Both the position numbers and the translations under genes were made by a program. A DNA stretch of 64,000 nt from NCBI GenBank assembly GCA_021740845.1, contig JAIOYZ010000006.1:62001-126000 (forward strand), read 5' to 3'. Below the pieces are notes generated by a model that ran no database searches, was not told where the DNA came from, and saw only the letters and a list, made by a program, of their open reading frames with translations. Positions 1 to 8,031 of the stretch are shown one piece after another; positions within the stretch are counted from its first letter, which is position 1, and the number at the start of each line of letters is the position of its first letter. This DNA is from Bacteroidia bacterium (GTDB lineage: Bacteria; Bacteroidota; Bacteroidia; UKL13-3).

Positions 1-164
1 TTGATTACGTTTTATTATGTAATAAAATTTGTGGTGGAGCGCATTACCGCATGAAAATGAAAATAGTTATTGATTCAAAAGAAGATTACGCAAAATGGAT
101 GAGTAGCCAAAAGGTTTTGGTTGCTAACAAAGTAGCTTCAACAGCTGTAGCATTAAATAATTAA
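1..164 (+). CDS. coxB: Cytochrome c oxidase subunit II, C-terminal fragment
   Basis: Only the last 53 codons are inside the window; the gene starts upstream. The reading frame beginning at base 3 carries the CuA-site pattern C-x3-C-x3-H-x2-M (CNKICGGAHYRM at fragment residues 6-17), which in subunit II binds the dinuclear copper centre that accepts electrons from cytochrome c. A short hydrophilic tail follows and the gene stops with TAA at 162-164. The next gene, coxA, starts 24 bases later, the usual order in an oxidase operon. I cannot see whether a cytochrome c domain is fused upstream, so aa3 and caa3 types cannot be told apart here. Confidence 0.9.
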   Translation, partial: DYVLLCNKICGGAHYRMKMKIVIDSKEDYAKWMSSQKVLVANKVASTAVALNN

Positions 165-188
165 TAAAAGAAAATACACTAAACTGAT

Positions 189-2030
189 ATGAGCGATCAC
201 ACTACGCACCACAACCACGAGGAACATGAACACCACGAGGACAACTTCTTTTCGAAGTATGTCTTTAGCATGGACCACAAAATGATTGCAAGACAATTCC
301 TCATTACCGGTATCATAATGGGTACAATTGGTATGATTATGTCTTTGATTTTCCGTTTACAATTAGCATACCCAGACATGACCTTCCCTTTCTTAGAAGG
401 TATCCTTGGTCATTGGGGAAAAGATGGTAAACTTGATCCAAATTTCTATTTGGCATTAATTACTATCCATGGTACAATCATGGTATTCTTTGTATTAACA
501 GCAGGATTAAGTGGAACTTTTTCGAACTTACTTATTCCATTGCAAGTTGGAGCTAGAGATATGGCTTCTCCTTTCATGAATATGTTATCGTATTGGTTTT
601 TCTTCTTGTCTTCTGTAGTTCTTTTGCTTTCTTTATTTGTTGATGGCGGACCTGCTTCTGCTGGTTGGACGGTTTATCCTCCTTTATCTGCCTTGCCTAA
701 AGCAATTCCAGGATCTGGAACAGGTATGACAATGTGGTTAATTGCCATGGTATTGTTTATTGCCTCTGCATTATTGGGTGGTATTAATTATATCGCTACC
801 ATTCTAAACATGAGAACCAAAGGAATGAAAATGACTCGTTTACCATTAACCATTTGGGCGTTTTTGGTAACTGCAGTTTTAGGTTTATTATCTTTCCCAG
901 TTTTATTAGGAGGTTCTTTACTTTTAATCTTCGACCGTAGCTTTGGTACCTCTTTCTATTTATCAGAAATAGTGGCTGAATTTGCTGGTGGTATTGAACG
1001 TACAGGTGGTTCACCAATTTTGTTCCAGCATTTATTCTGGTTCTTGGGACATCCAGAGGTTTATATTATTTTATTACCTGCATTAGGTATTACCTCAGAA
1101 GTTATTGCAACTAATTCACGAAAACCTATTTTTGGATACCGCGCAATGATTGGTTCTATTTTGGCTATTGGAATTTTATCTTTCATTGTTTGGGGTCACC
1201 ATATGTTTATTACTGGTATGAACCCATTCTTGGGATCAGTATTTATGTTGGGAACTCTAATTATTGCAGTGCCATCTGCGGTAAAAACATTTAATTATTT
1301 GGCTACTTTATGGAAAGGTAATTTACATTTAACTCCAGCCATGATGTTTGCAATTGGATTGGTTTCTTTCTTTATTTCTGGAGGATTAACTGGAATTTAT
1401 TTAGGAAACGCCGCTTTGGATATTAACTTACACGATACATATTTTGTAGTTGCTCACTTTCACTTAGTAATGGGTAGTGCAGCTATTTTTGGTATGTTGA
1501 GTGGTATTTACCATTGGTATCCAAAATTGTTTGGAAGAATGATGAATGAAACTGCAGGACATATTCATTTCTGGTTAACTATTATTTCTGCTTATTGTGT
1601 ATTCTTCCCAATGCACTTTATGGGATTAGCTGGTGTACCTCGTAGATATTATGCTAATACTGCTTACGATCAATTCAATGTTTTTATTGATATGAATGAA
1701 TTTATTACCATAGCGGCTATTTTGGGTGGTGCTGCTCAGTTAATATTCTTAGCAAATTTCTTTATTAGCATTTATAAAGGAAAACGTTCTCCTCAAAATC
1801 CTTGGAATTCTAATACACTTGAGTGGACTGCTCCGGTTGAACATTTACATGGCAACTGGCCTGGAGATATTCCTCATGTTTACCGTTGGGCTTATGATTA
1901 TAGCAAACCTGGGGCTGATGATGATTTCATTCCTCAAAATGTACCTGATGCTGGTCAAGTTGATCCAATGGAAGAACCAGTTGGTTTACCAGTAAGTCAT
2001 AAAGTTGCCGAAGAAGTTTCTGTAGCTTAA
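189..2030 (+). CDS. coxA: Cytochrome c oxidase subunit I
   Basis: Catalytic subunit of an aa3-type heme-copper oxidase in the inner membrane, reducing O2 to water and pumping protons. All metal ligands are visible: His94 and His425 (low-spin heme), His288, His337 and His338 (CuB), His423 (high-spin heme), and Tyr292 in the GHPEVY motif that cross-links to His288. Glu290 of the same motif marks a type A1 proton-pumping oxidase. At 613 residues it is longer than many homologues because of a C-terminal hydrophilic tail of about 75 residues and a histidine-rich N-terminus (seven His in the first 16 residues). The start at 189 is the first ATG after coxB and gives this N-terminus; no better start lies downstream before the conserved region. 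Confidence 0.97.
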   Translation: MSDHTTHHNHEEHEHHEDNFFSKYVFSMDHKMIARQFLITGIIMGTIGMIMSLIFRLQLAYPDMTFPFLEGILGHWGKDGKLDPNFYLALITIHGTIMVFFVLTAGLSGTFSNLLIPLQVGARDMASPFMNMLSYWFFFLSSVVLLLSLFVDGGPASAGWTVYPPLSALPKAIPGSGTGMTMWLIAMVLFIASALLGGINYIATILNMRTKGMKMTRLPLTIWAFLVTAVLGLLSFPVLLGGSLLLIFDRSFGTSFYLSEIVAEFAGGIERTGGSPILFQHLFWFLGHPEVYIILLPALGITSEVIATNSRKPIFGYRAMIGSILAIGILSFIVWGHHMFITGMNPFLGSVFMLGTLIIAVPSAVKTFNYLATLWKGNLHLTPAMMFAIGLVSFFISGGLTGIYLGNAALDINLHDTYFVVAHFHLVMGSAAIFGMLSGIYHWYPKLFGRMMNETAGHIHFWLTIISAYCVFFPMHFMGLAGVPRRYYANTAYDQFNVFIDMNEFITIAAILGGAAQLIFLANFFISIYKGKRSPQNPWNSNTLEWTAPVEHLHGNWPGDIPHVYRWAYDYSKPGADDDFIPQNVPDAGQVDPMEEPVGLPVSHKVAEEVSVA

Positions 2031-2045
2031 TTAGAAAATTAAATT

Positions 2046-2073
2046 ACCACACCTTTCAAATGAAAGGTGTGGT
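2046..2073 (+). terminator. Strong hairpin between coxA and ctaA
   Basis: A near-perfect inverted repeat, arms CCACACCTTTC and GAAAGGTGTGG (2047-2057 and 2062-2072), lies 16 bases after the coxA stop. It is followed by TTAAATAAAAATTT rather than a clean T run. It could be a weak terminator that reduces readthrough from the structural subunits into ctaA, or an mRNA-stabilising 3' hairpin. Confidence 0.5.
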
Positions 2074-2087
2074 TAAATAAAAATTTA

Positions 2088-3059
2088 GTGATTCAACTAA
2101 ATAAACAAATACGATTTAGACGCCTTGGAATAATTACCATAGCGGCAGTGTTCTTTCTCATTTTTATAGGAGGATTAGTCCGAAGTACAGGAAGTGGAAT
2201 GGGTTGTCCGGATTGGCCAAAGTGCTTTGGACAGTTTGTACCACCAAGTGATATTTCAGAATTACCTGCGGACTACAAAACTAGATTTGCTGTTGCCGGA
2301 AAAGAAATAGCCGACTTTGATGCATTTAAAACTTGGACAGAATACTACAATAGGTTGGTAGGTGTTTTAATTGGTATTTTCATTTTATTGACAGTACTTT
2401 TTTCAATACCCTACTTAAAAAGCGAAAACAAAAAAATATTTTGGTTGAGCTTTCTGGCTTTCATATTAGTTGGTATCCAAGGTTGGATTGGAGCAAAAGT
2501 AGTTTCAAGTGATTTGGCGGTTTACATGATAAGTATACACATGCTAATTGCATTGGTTATTGTTGGCTTATTAATTTATACCGTTACAGCAAGCCAAGAA
2601 TTCACCATTATTCAAAACAAAGAATATGGTGCGTTAAAAGGACTTATATTATTGACTCTATTTATTTCATTGGTTCAAACCATAAGTGGAACACAAGTTA
2701 GAGAGGCAATTGATGAAGTAGCAAAAAGAATAGACAACAGGTGGATTTGGACAGAGGAGGTAGGTTTGTTGTTTAAAGCTCATAGAAGTTGGAGTTTATT
2801 AAATTTAGGTTTAAGCATATTCCTTTTAACTCGGTTCAAACAGTTATATGCTCGTGAATCTATCCTATACAAAGCCGGAATGGCTCTAATATTGTTAATG
2901 AGTACCCAGGCATTAACAGGTGCAGTTTTAGCTAACCTTGGATTTCCAAGTCAGTTTCAAAGCTTACACCTCACATTGGGAAGTTTAACAGCAGGATTGC
3001 AAATTTTTATTGCCATTCTGGTGTTTACTAAAGTAAGAATAATAAAAGAAAACGTTTAA
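2088..3059 (+). CDS. ctaA: Heme A synthase (COX15/CtaA family)
   Basis: Integral membrane enzyme that oxidises the C8 methyl of heme O to the formyl group of heme A, the cofactor of the adjacent oxidase. The family start RSTGSGMGCPDWPKC (Cys40, Cys46) and eight or so membrane helices are clear. Later His residues in ISIHML, FKAHRSW and QSLHLTLG fit three of the four expected heme ligands. The first ligand motif, usually ExxHR, reads EYYNR (Asn88). A GTG at 2067 is an in-frame alternative start but lies inside the preceding hairpin, so GTG 2088 is preferred. ctaB follows after 3 bases. Confidence 0.9.
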   Translation: MIQLNKQIRFRRLGIITIAAVFFLIFIGGLVRSTGSGMGCPDWPKCFGQFVPPSDISELPADYKTRFAVAGKEIADFDAFKTWTEYYNRLVGVLIGIFILLTVLFSIPYLKSENKKIFWLSFLAFILVGIQGWIGAKVVSSDLAVYMISIHMLIALVIVGLLIYTVTASQEFTIIQNKEYGALKGLILLTLFISLVQTISGTQVREAIDEVAKRIDNRWIWTEEVGLLFKAHRSWSLLNLGLSIFLLTRFKQLYARESILYKAGMALILLMSTQALTGAVLANLGFPSQFQSLHLTLGSLTAGLQIFIAILVFTKVRIIKENV

Positions 3060-3062
3060 AAC

Positions 3063-3971
3063 GTGGAAGTAAAAACTATACAAACAAATGAGACTATTGC
3101 CGAGGTGAGCAGCCTACGAGCAAAAGTGAGCGACTATAACCAATTGGTTAAGTTTAGACTTACTTTTCTTGTGGTATTTTCTTCGGTAGTAACTTATTTA
3201 ACTGCAAGTGCAGGAGCTATCAATTGGTTTGAGGTTGCGATGTTGGCTCTGGGTGGCTTTTTGGTTACAGGTGCTTCCAACGGAATAAACCAAGTTATTG
3301 AAAAAGATTTCGATAAGTTAATGCTGCGCACCGCAAACCGCCCAGTTGCAACAAATAGAATGAGTGTTACAGAAGCCTCATTGCTAAGTATGGCGATGGG
3401 AATTAGTGGTGTAATTATAATTGCTACATTTCTAAACCCACTCTGTGGTTGGTTGGCACTAGGAGCATTAATGAGTTATGCATTTGTTTATACTCCATTA
3501 AAAAGAATTTCACCAATTTCAGTTTTTGTAGGAGCTTTCCCTGGTGCAATCCCTACTATGCTTGGCTGGGTTGCTTTTACAGGAAAAATAGATATGCCTG
3601 CAATCATTTTATTTGGTGTTCAATTCTTTTGGCAATTCCCACACTTCTGGAGCATTGCTTGGATATTAGATGATGACTATAAAAGAGCAGGATTTAAAAT
3701 GTTACCTTCTACACCTGGTAGAGACAAAGGAACTGCATTTCAAACCTTAACATTTAGTTTGGCATTGATACCAATAGGAATGGTACCTTATCAATATGGC
3801 GTTAGTGGAATTATTTCTGCAGTAATTGCTGCTTTAGGTGGCCTAATGCTAAGCTATTATTCTTGGAAATTATTTAAGTCGTGTGAAATTGCAGATGCAA
3901 AGAAATTAATGTTTGCCTCATTCGTTTATTTACCCTTGGTTCAATTGGCTTATTTATTTGATAAAATATAA
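3063..3971 (+). CDS. ctaB: Protoheme IX farnesyltransferase (heme O synthase)
   Basis: UbiA-family prenyltransferase of the inner membrane that attaches a farnesyl group to heme b, giving heme O for CtaA next door. The prenyl-diphosphate/Mg-binding motif N76-x3-E-x-D-x-D and the following RTANRP (89-94) are intact, and the 302-residue length with about nine membrane helices is normal. The start is GTG at 3063, three bases after the ctaA stop. The next gene begins two bases after the stop, so translation is probably coupled. Confidence 0.95.
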   Translation: MEVKTIQTNETIAEVSSLRAKVSDYNQLVKFRLTFLVVFSSVVTYLTASAGAINWFEVAMLALGGFLVTGASNGINQVIEKDFDKLMLRTANRPVATNRMSVTEASLLSMAMGISGVIIIATFLNPLCGWLALGALMSYAFVYTPLKRISPISVFVGAFPGAIPTMLGWVAFTGKIDMPAIILFGVQFFWQFPHFWSIAWILDDDYKRAGFKMLPSTPGRDKGTAFQTLTFSLALIPIGMVPYQYGVSGIISAVIAALGGLMLSYYSWKLFKSCEIADAKKLMFASFVYLPLVQLAYLFDKI

Positions 3972-3973
3972 AA

Positions 3974-4555
3974 ATGGTTAGCAATACAGTACTACAAAAA
4001 GAAGAGCAAAATTATGTAATCAACCCAAAGAAATTTGTGTTGTGGTTACTAATAGTTGCTAGTGTTATGCTATTCGCTGGCTTTACCAGTGCCTATATTG
4101 TAAGAAGGGGTGAGGGAAATTGGGAGATTTTTAATTTGCCAACTTTTTTTGCTATAAATACTGTTCTTATTATTCTGTCTTCTATTTTCTTGCAATTGTC
4201 TTATATGGCTGCAAAAAAAGACAAATTAAGTCAGGTAAAATCGTTCTTACTAGTGAGTTTTTTAATTGGTGTTGGCTTTGTTTTTGGGCAATTTTTTGCT
4301 TGGAATCAATTGGTAGCCGACAACGTGTTTTTCTCTTTTTCAAACCCATCTAACGCATTTGTGTACGTGATATCAGGAGTACATTTATTCCACGTTTTGG
4401 GAGGTTTGGTTTTTATGCTACTCATGGTAGTAGCATCGTTCAGAAATAAGATTCATAAATTGTCTTTATTATATCTCAATATGTGTTTAACCTATTGGCA
4501 CTTTATTGGAATTCTATGGATTTACCTTTACTTGTTTTTATACCTATACAGATAA
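3974..4555 (+). CDS. Cytochrome c oxidase subunit III, first copy (short form)
   Basis: A 193-residue membrane protein with five predicted helices. The C-terminal signatures of subunit III are present: SGVHLFHVLGG and YWHFIGILWIYL. It lacks the long periplasmic loop of the second copy. The second subunit III gene starts 33 bases downstream. Two adjacent subunit III genes are common in Bacteroidota oxidase operons; whether both are stoichiometric subunits cannot be told from sequence. Confidence 0.9.
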   Translation: MVSNTVLQKEEQNYVINPKKFVLWLLIVASVMLFAGFTSAYIVRRGEGNWEIFNLPTFFAINTVLIILSSIFLQLSYMAAKKDKLSQVKSFLLVSFLIGVGFVFGQFFAWNQLVADNVFFSFSNPSNAFVYVISGVHLFHVLGGLVFMLLMVVASFRNKIHKLSLLYLNMCLTYWHFIGILWIYLYLFLYLYR

Positions 4556-4588
4556 AATTAATTAACCTAAACAAAGCATAATTCAAAA

Positions 4589-5344
4589 ATGGCTACAAAC
4601 ACTTTAAGTACTGAGAAAAAGTTTACCTGGGGCGGCGGCAAATCCCCGTTTAGTGTAAGCTATGGAAAGTTAATGATGTGGATTTTCTTACTTTCCGATG
4701 CCTTTACGTTCTCGTCTCTGTTAATCGCTTATGGATTTATCCGTTACAGTTTTCAATCTCCAATTGTAAACACGCTAATAAAACCATTTGATCATTTATC
4801 GCACGAGTTTGTTCAAGAGATGGTTGAAAAAACCAAGTATTTTGTTCAAGACCATTGGCCATCCCCAGAATTGGTATTTAACCATTTCCCTTTTATCCAT
4901 GGCGTTCATTTGCCTTTGTTCTTTGTAAGTTTAATGACATTCATTTTGATCTTTAGTTCTGTAACTATGGTATTGGCGGTAGAAGCTGGTCATAGAATGG
5001 CAAAAGATGAGGTGTCTAAATATATGTTGTTAACCATTATTGGTGGTGCTGCTTTCTTAGGCTGCCAAGCTTGGGAGTGGACAACCTTTATTGGAGAAGG
5101 AGCAAGATTATATGGTAACCCTTATGGACCGAGGTCATTTGCTGCCCTATTCTTTATTGTAACAGGTTTCCATGGCTTCCACGTATTTTCGGGGGTAGTG
5201 CTTAACGTTATAATTTATATTAATGTTTTAGCTGGTACTTACCAAAAAAGAGGTCATTATGAAATGGTTGAAAAAGTTGGTTTATACTGGCACTTTGTAG
5301 ACCTTGTTTGGGTATTTGTATTTACCTTTTTCTACCTTATCTAA
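4589..5344 (+). CDS. coxC: Cytochrome c oxidase subunit III, second copy (long form)
   Basis: A 251-residue heme-copper oxidase subunit III with FHGFHVFSGV and YWHFVDLVWVFVF near the C-terminus, the usual signatures of helices VI and VII. Compared with its 193-residue neighbour it has an insertion of roughly 60 residues after the first helix (rich in His, Phe and Pro). It ends 30 bases before the subunit IV gene and is clearly part of the same operon. Confidence 0.93.
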   Translation: MATNTLSTEKKFTWGGGKSPFSVSYGKLMMWIFLLSDAFTFSSLLIAYGFIRYSFQSPIVNTLIKPFDHLSHEFVQEMVEKTKYFVQDHWPSPELVFNHFPFIHGVHLPLFFVSLMTFILIFSSVTMVLAVEAGHRMAKDEVSKYMLLTIIGGAAFLGCQAWEWTTFIGEGARLYGNPYGPRSFAALFFIVTGFHGFHVFSGVVLNVIIYINVLAGTYQKRGHYEMVEKVGLYWHFVDLVWVFVFTFFYLI

Positions 5345-5374
5345 TTTAATTAATCCTAAAAATAACTTATTATA

Positions 5375-5710
5375 ATGGAACACATAGAAGAACATTTTGA
5401 GCATACAGAAACTCCAGCTGACATGAAAAGTCAGATTTGGAAAACATTTTGGATTTTGCTTGGCTTCACTGTAGTAGATATTTTCATTTACTTCATGCTT
5501 TTGAGCACCCACGCAATGTGGAAGAATTGGGTATTTATTATTTTGGGAATTGTAAAAGCATACTATATTGTTGGTGTATTTATGCACATGAAGTTTGAAC
5601 GCAAAACCCTTATGTATACCATAATTGTACCGATGGTTTTTGTGGTATTTTTTGTTACACTTATGGTTATAGAAGGCGACTTTACAAACCTTCTTAGATG
5701 GGGTAAATAA
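5375..5710 (+). CDS. Cytochrome c oxidase subunit IV (prokaryotic COX4 type)
   Basis: A 111-residue protein with an acidic, His-containing N-terminus followed by three hydrophobic helices. The conserved FMHMKFE turn sits between helices 2 and 3, as in the bacterial CoxD/CtaF-like subunit IV family. Its place directly after subunit III supports the call. Its final TAA overlaps the ATG of the SCO1 gene by one base, so the two are probably translated together. Confidence 0.88.
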   Translation: MEHIEEHFEHTETPADMKSQIWKTFWILLGFTVVDIFIYFMLLSTHAMWKNWVFIILGIVKAYYIVGVFMHMKFERKTLMYTIIVPMVFVVFFVTLMVIEGDFTNLLRWGK

Positions 5711-6360
5711 TGAAGCGAAAAGGCTTTTGGATAGCAACCGGACTACTTGTAGTTCCGGTTGCTATTTTTTATATACTTAGTGCAGGGACACATCATTTTA
5801 AATCTTTGCCTATTTATGGGGAACGCATTCCCCCAAATGGAAACGATATTAAAGATACTATCTTTTATCAAATTCCAGATTACTTTGTAAAGGATCAAAG
5901 TGGTGTTACCATTTCTTCCCAAAGTTTCCAAAACAGTATTTATGTGGCTAATTTTTTCTTTGCAAGTTGCAAGGATGTTTGTCCTACCATGAACAGACGT
6001 TTGGCCCAGGTTTATGATAAATACAGAGAGTTTGCTGAAGTTCAATTTATCTCTTTTACGGTAGACCCCAAAAACGATACCTTAGAAGTACTTGAAGCTT
6101 ATGCCAAGAAATATAATGCTGATCCTAAAATTTGGCATTTTGGACGCGCAGAAAAAGAAGCCTTATTACAAATTGGCCAAGGTTTTTTATTACCAGTTTC
6201 TATAGAAGATAAAACAATTGACCATAGTCAGCAGTTTATTTTGGTAGATAAAGAAAAACATATTCGCGGCATTTATGATAGTTTTAGTGATGTAGAAATA
6301 AAACGCTTAGAAGAAGATATCAAAGTATTATTATATGAGTATCACCACCCAGGAAAGTAA
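5710..6360 (+). CDS. SCO1/SenC copper chaperone for the CuA site
   Basis: Membrane-anchored, thioredoxin-fold periplasmic protein that delivers copper to, or reduces, the CuA centre of subunit II. An N-terminal helix (residues 6-23) anchors it. The copper ligands are all present: Cys87 and Cys91 in CKDVCP, and His172 in DHSQQF. The length of 216 residues is typical. It overlaps the next gene by 26 bases and sits where assembly factors are normally found in oxidase operons. Confidence 0.95.
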   Translation: MKRKGFWIATGLLVVPVAIFYILSAGTHHFKSLPIYGERIPPNGNDIKDTIFYQIPDYFVKDQSGVTISSQSFQNSIYVANFFFASCKDVCPTMNRRLAQVYDKYREFAEVQFISFTVDPKNDTLEVLEAYAKKYNADPKIWHFGRAEKEALLQIGQGFLLPVSIEDKTIDHSQQFILVDKEKHIRGIYDSFSDVEIKRLEEDIKVLLYEYHHPGK

Positions 6361-6886
6361 AGACAAAAAGTTTTTTAATTTTGCCATTGGCATTTCGGTA
6401 GTTGTATTTATTGCCGTTGTTGTTCTGAACCGAAAAGTATTGCCTAGTCCAGAAGTATTGCCCTCTTGGACTTATTATTTACCCATGTTAAATGCCATTA
6501 TTAATGGTACTTGTAGCATTTTATTATTGCTATCGCTTTACTTTATTAAGCAAAAAAATATTAATGCCCATAAGAATATTAACCTTACTGCATTTGGATT
6601 GAGTAGTCTCTTTTTAATAAGTTATGTTTTATTTCATTGGATGGCTCCAGAAACAAAATATCCAGAAGGAGATTCTTTTAGACCGATTTACCTTAGTATA
6701 TTAATTTCACATATTATTTTGGCTGCAATTGTACTTCCTTTAGTACTGTTAAGCTTTTATAGAGGAATTCAAATGCAGGTAGAACTACACAAAAAAATTG
6801 TCCGTTTTGCCTATCCAATTTGGTTGTATGTTACCGTAACTGGTGTTGTTGTTTACTTAATGATTAGCCCTTTTTACCCTCATTAG
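6335..6886 (+). CDS. DUF420 membrane protein (YozB/CtaM-like oxidase assembly factor)
   Basis: A 183-residue protein with about five membrane helices and the DUF420 pattern: an Asn-rich segment in helix 2 (LNAIINGT), conserved His residues in AHKNIN, ISHIILA and LHKKI, and a C-terminal YPIWLYVTVTGVVVYLM. The Staphylococcus aureus relative CtaM is needed for an aa3-type terminal oxidase, so a maturation role is likely here by family and by context. The gene overlaps the SCO1 gene by 26 bases, and the chosen ATG is the first in frame. Confidence 0.85.
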   Translation: MSITTQESKDKKFFNFAIGISVVVFIAVVVLNRKVLPSPEVLPSWTYYLPMLNAIINGTCSILLLLSLYFIKQKNINAHKNINLTAFGLSSLFLISYVLFHWMAPETKYPEGDSFRPIYLSILISHIILAAIVLPLVLLSFYRGIQMQVELHKKIVRFAYPIWLYVTVTGVVVYLMISPFYPH

Positions 6887-6912
6887 TGTTTCACAAAGCT
6901 TATCTTTACCAA

Positions 6913-7182
6913 ATGAAAAATTTGAAGGTTTTTGCCGTGTTAGTATGGTTATTTCTTTGTCCTCTTGCCCAAACTTCTGTTTATAGCCAATGTGCTATGT
7001 GCAAGAGTAATGTAGAAACGGCAAGAGAAGGAGGTGGAACCATGGTTGGCAATACCTTAAATAATGGAATAATGTATTTATTGGTTTTACCTTACGCCAT
7101 TGCAGGAGTTTTTGCTTTTATATATTATAAAAAATACAAAGAAAAACAGGCTGCAAATACTAACTCAACTACTCAATCTTAA
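6913..7182 (+). CDS. Small exported CxxC membrane protein of the cox operon
   Basis: An 89-residue protein of unknown function. It has a signal peptide (about residues 1-26), then CAMC (Cys27, Cys30) at the start of the mature region, a short Gly/Thr/Asn-rich linker and one C-terminal helix (about 53-72) followed by a Lys-rich tail. A CxxC facing the periplasm beside SCO1 and CtaM-like genes suggests a part in copper or thiol chemistry during oxidase assembly, but that is inference. A GTG at 6886 is possible; ATG 6913 is preferred because it gives a standard signal peptide. Confidence 0.75.
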   Translation: MKNLKVFAVLVWLFLCPLAQTSVYSQCAMCKSNVETAREGGGTMVGNTLNNGIMYLLVLPYAIAGVFAFIYYKKYKEKQAANTNSTTQS

Positions 7183-7193
7183 CTCAAACAATT

Positions 7194-7592
7194 ATGTGCG
7201 ATAAATACGAACCTAACAAAGGGTTGTCCATAGCCAAAGGAAAATGTCCTCAATGCCAAAGCGGCAAAATGTTTAATTATCCTTTTTATAATCTTAAAAG
7301 ATTTATGGATATGGATGCTACCTGTAAAGTTTGTGGTTTGAAATACGAAATTGAACCTGGCTTTTTTTGGGGAGCTATGTATGTAAGTTATGCGTTAACT
7401 GTTGGGCTTATGCTAGTTTTAGGTGGTTTCATACTTTGGGTAAGCAATGGCAAAGCAGATTTCTGGGGTTATGTTATTCCTATTATTAGTGCTTTATTGG
7501 CCTCTTCTCCCCTCACCTACCGATATGCAAGAGTGTTAATGCTCTATTTCTTTTCACCAATTCGGTTCAACCCGGATATGGCAAAAAAATAA
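7194..7592 (+). CDS. DUF983 zinc-ribbon membrane protein
   Basis: A 132-residue protein with a zinc ribbon at the N-terminus (Cys18, Cys21, Cys44, Cys47), then the conserved EPGFFWGAMYVSYA and two membrane helices. This matches DUF983, a family of unknown function that often sits in oxidase operons of Bacteroidota and alphaproteobacteria. It is 11 bases downstream of the CxxC protein and 5 bases upstream of the DUF393 gene, so it belongs to the same transcript. Confidence 0.85.
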   Translation: MCDKYEPNKGLSIAKGKCPQCQSGKMFNYPFYNLKRFMDMDATCKVCGLKYEIEPGFFWGAMYVSYALTVGLMLVLGGFILWVSNGKADFWGYVIPIISALLASSPLTYRYARVLMLYFFSPIRFNPDMAKK

Positions 7593-7597
7593 CCCAA

Positions 7598-7993
7598 TTG
7601 AATCCGCTACTTTTATATGATGGCAATTGTGCCTTGTGTAATTGGGCAGTTAAATTGGTATTGAGTTTTGATAAAAAACAAATCTTTCGTTTTGCTTCTT
7701 TACAATCTCAAACTGGTATAAAAACAATTCAAAAGTTTCGGGTTGAACCAAAGCTAGACTCAATAATTGTCTTGGTTCAAAACGAACTATTTACTGAAGC
7801 GGAAGCTGTATTTAAAATTGCTAAAATTCTCGGATTCCCATTAAACATAATACTTATTGGGAATTTATTGCCTGCAAAAACAAGCAAATTTATTTACCAA
7901 TGGATTGCTAAAAGACGGTATACGTTTTTTGGCAAATACGATTCTTGCCCCATCCCTCCAGCTAAAAATAAAAATCAATTTATTACAGATTAA
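7598..7993 (+). CDS. DUF393 (DCC-family) thiol-disulfide oxidoreductase-like protein
   Basis: A 131-residue protein with the family motif YDGNCALCN (Cys11, Cys14) at its very start and the typical Arg/Phe segment FRFASLQS. DCC proteins have a thioredoxin-like fold with a putative redox CxxC; substrates are unknown. No ATG precedes the motif in frame, so translation must start at TTG 7598, five bases after the DUF983 stop. It is the last gene of the oxidase group; the TonB receptor follows 38 bases later. Confidence 0.85.
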   Translation: MNPLLLYDGNCALCNWAVKLVLSFDKKQIFRFASLQSQTGIKTIQKFRVEPKLDSIIVLVQNELFTEAEAVFKIAKILGFPLNIILIGNLLPAKTSKFIYQWIAKRRYTFFGKYDSCPIPPAKNKNQFITD

Positions 7994-8031
7994 AGATTGG
8001 CATTCTCCAATTTTGAACCTAATATTACTTA

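Noticed and set aside
2067-2087. GTG at 2067 as the start of heme A synthase.
   Set aside because: It lies inside the right arm of a strong hairpin; GTG 2088 leaves the hairpin free and still precedes the conserved region.
5282-5737. A 151-codon open frame on the minus strand across the subunit III/IV boundary.
   Set aside because: It lies antisense to clear oxidase genes, has low-complexity composition and no start context; an antisense shadow.
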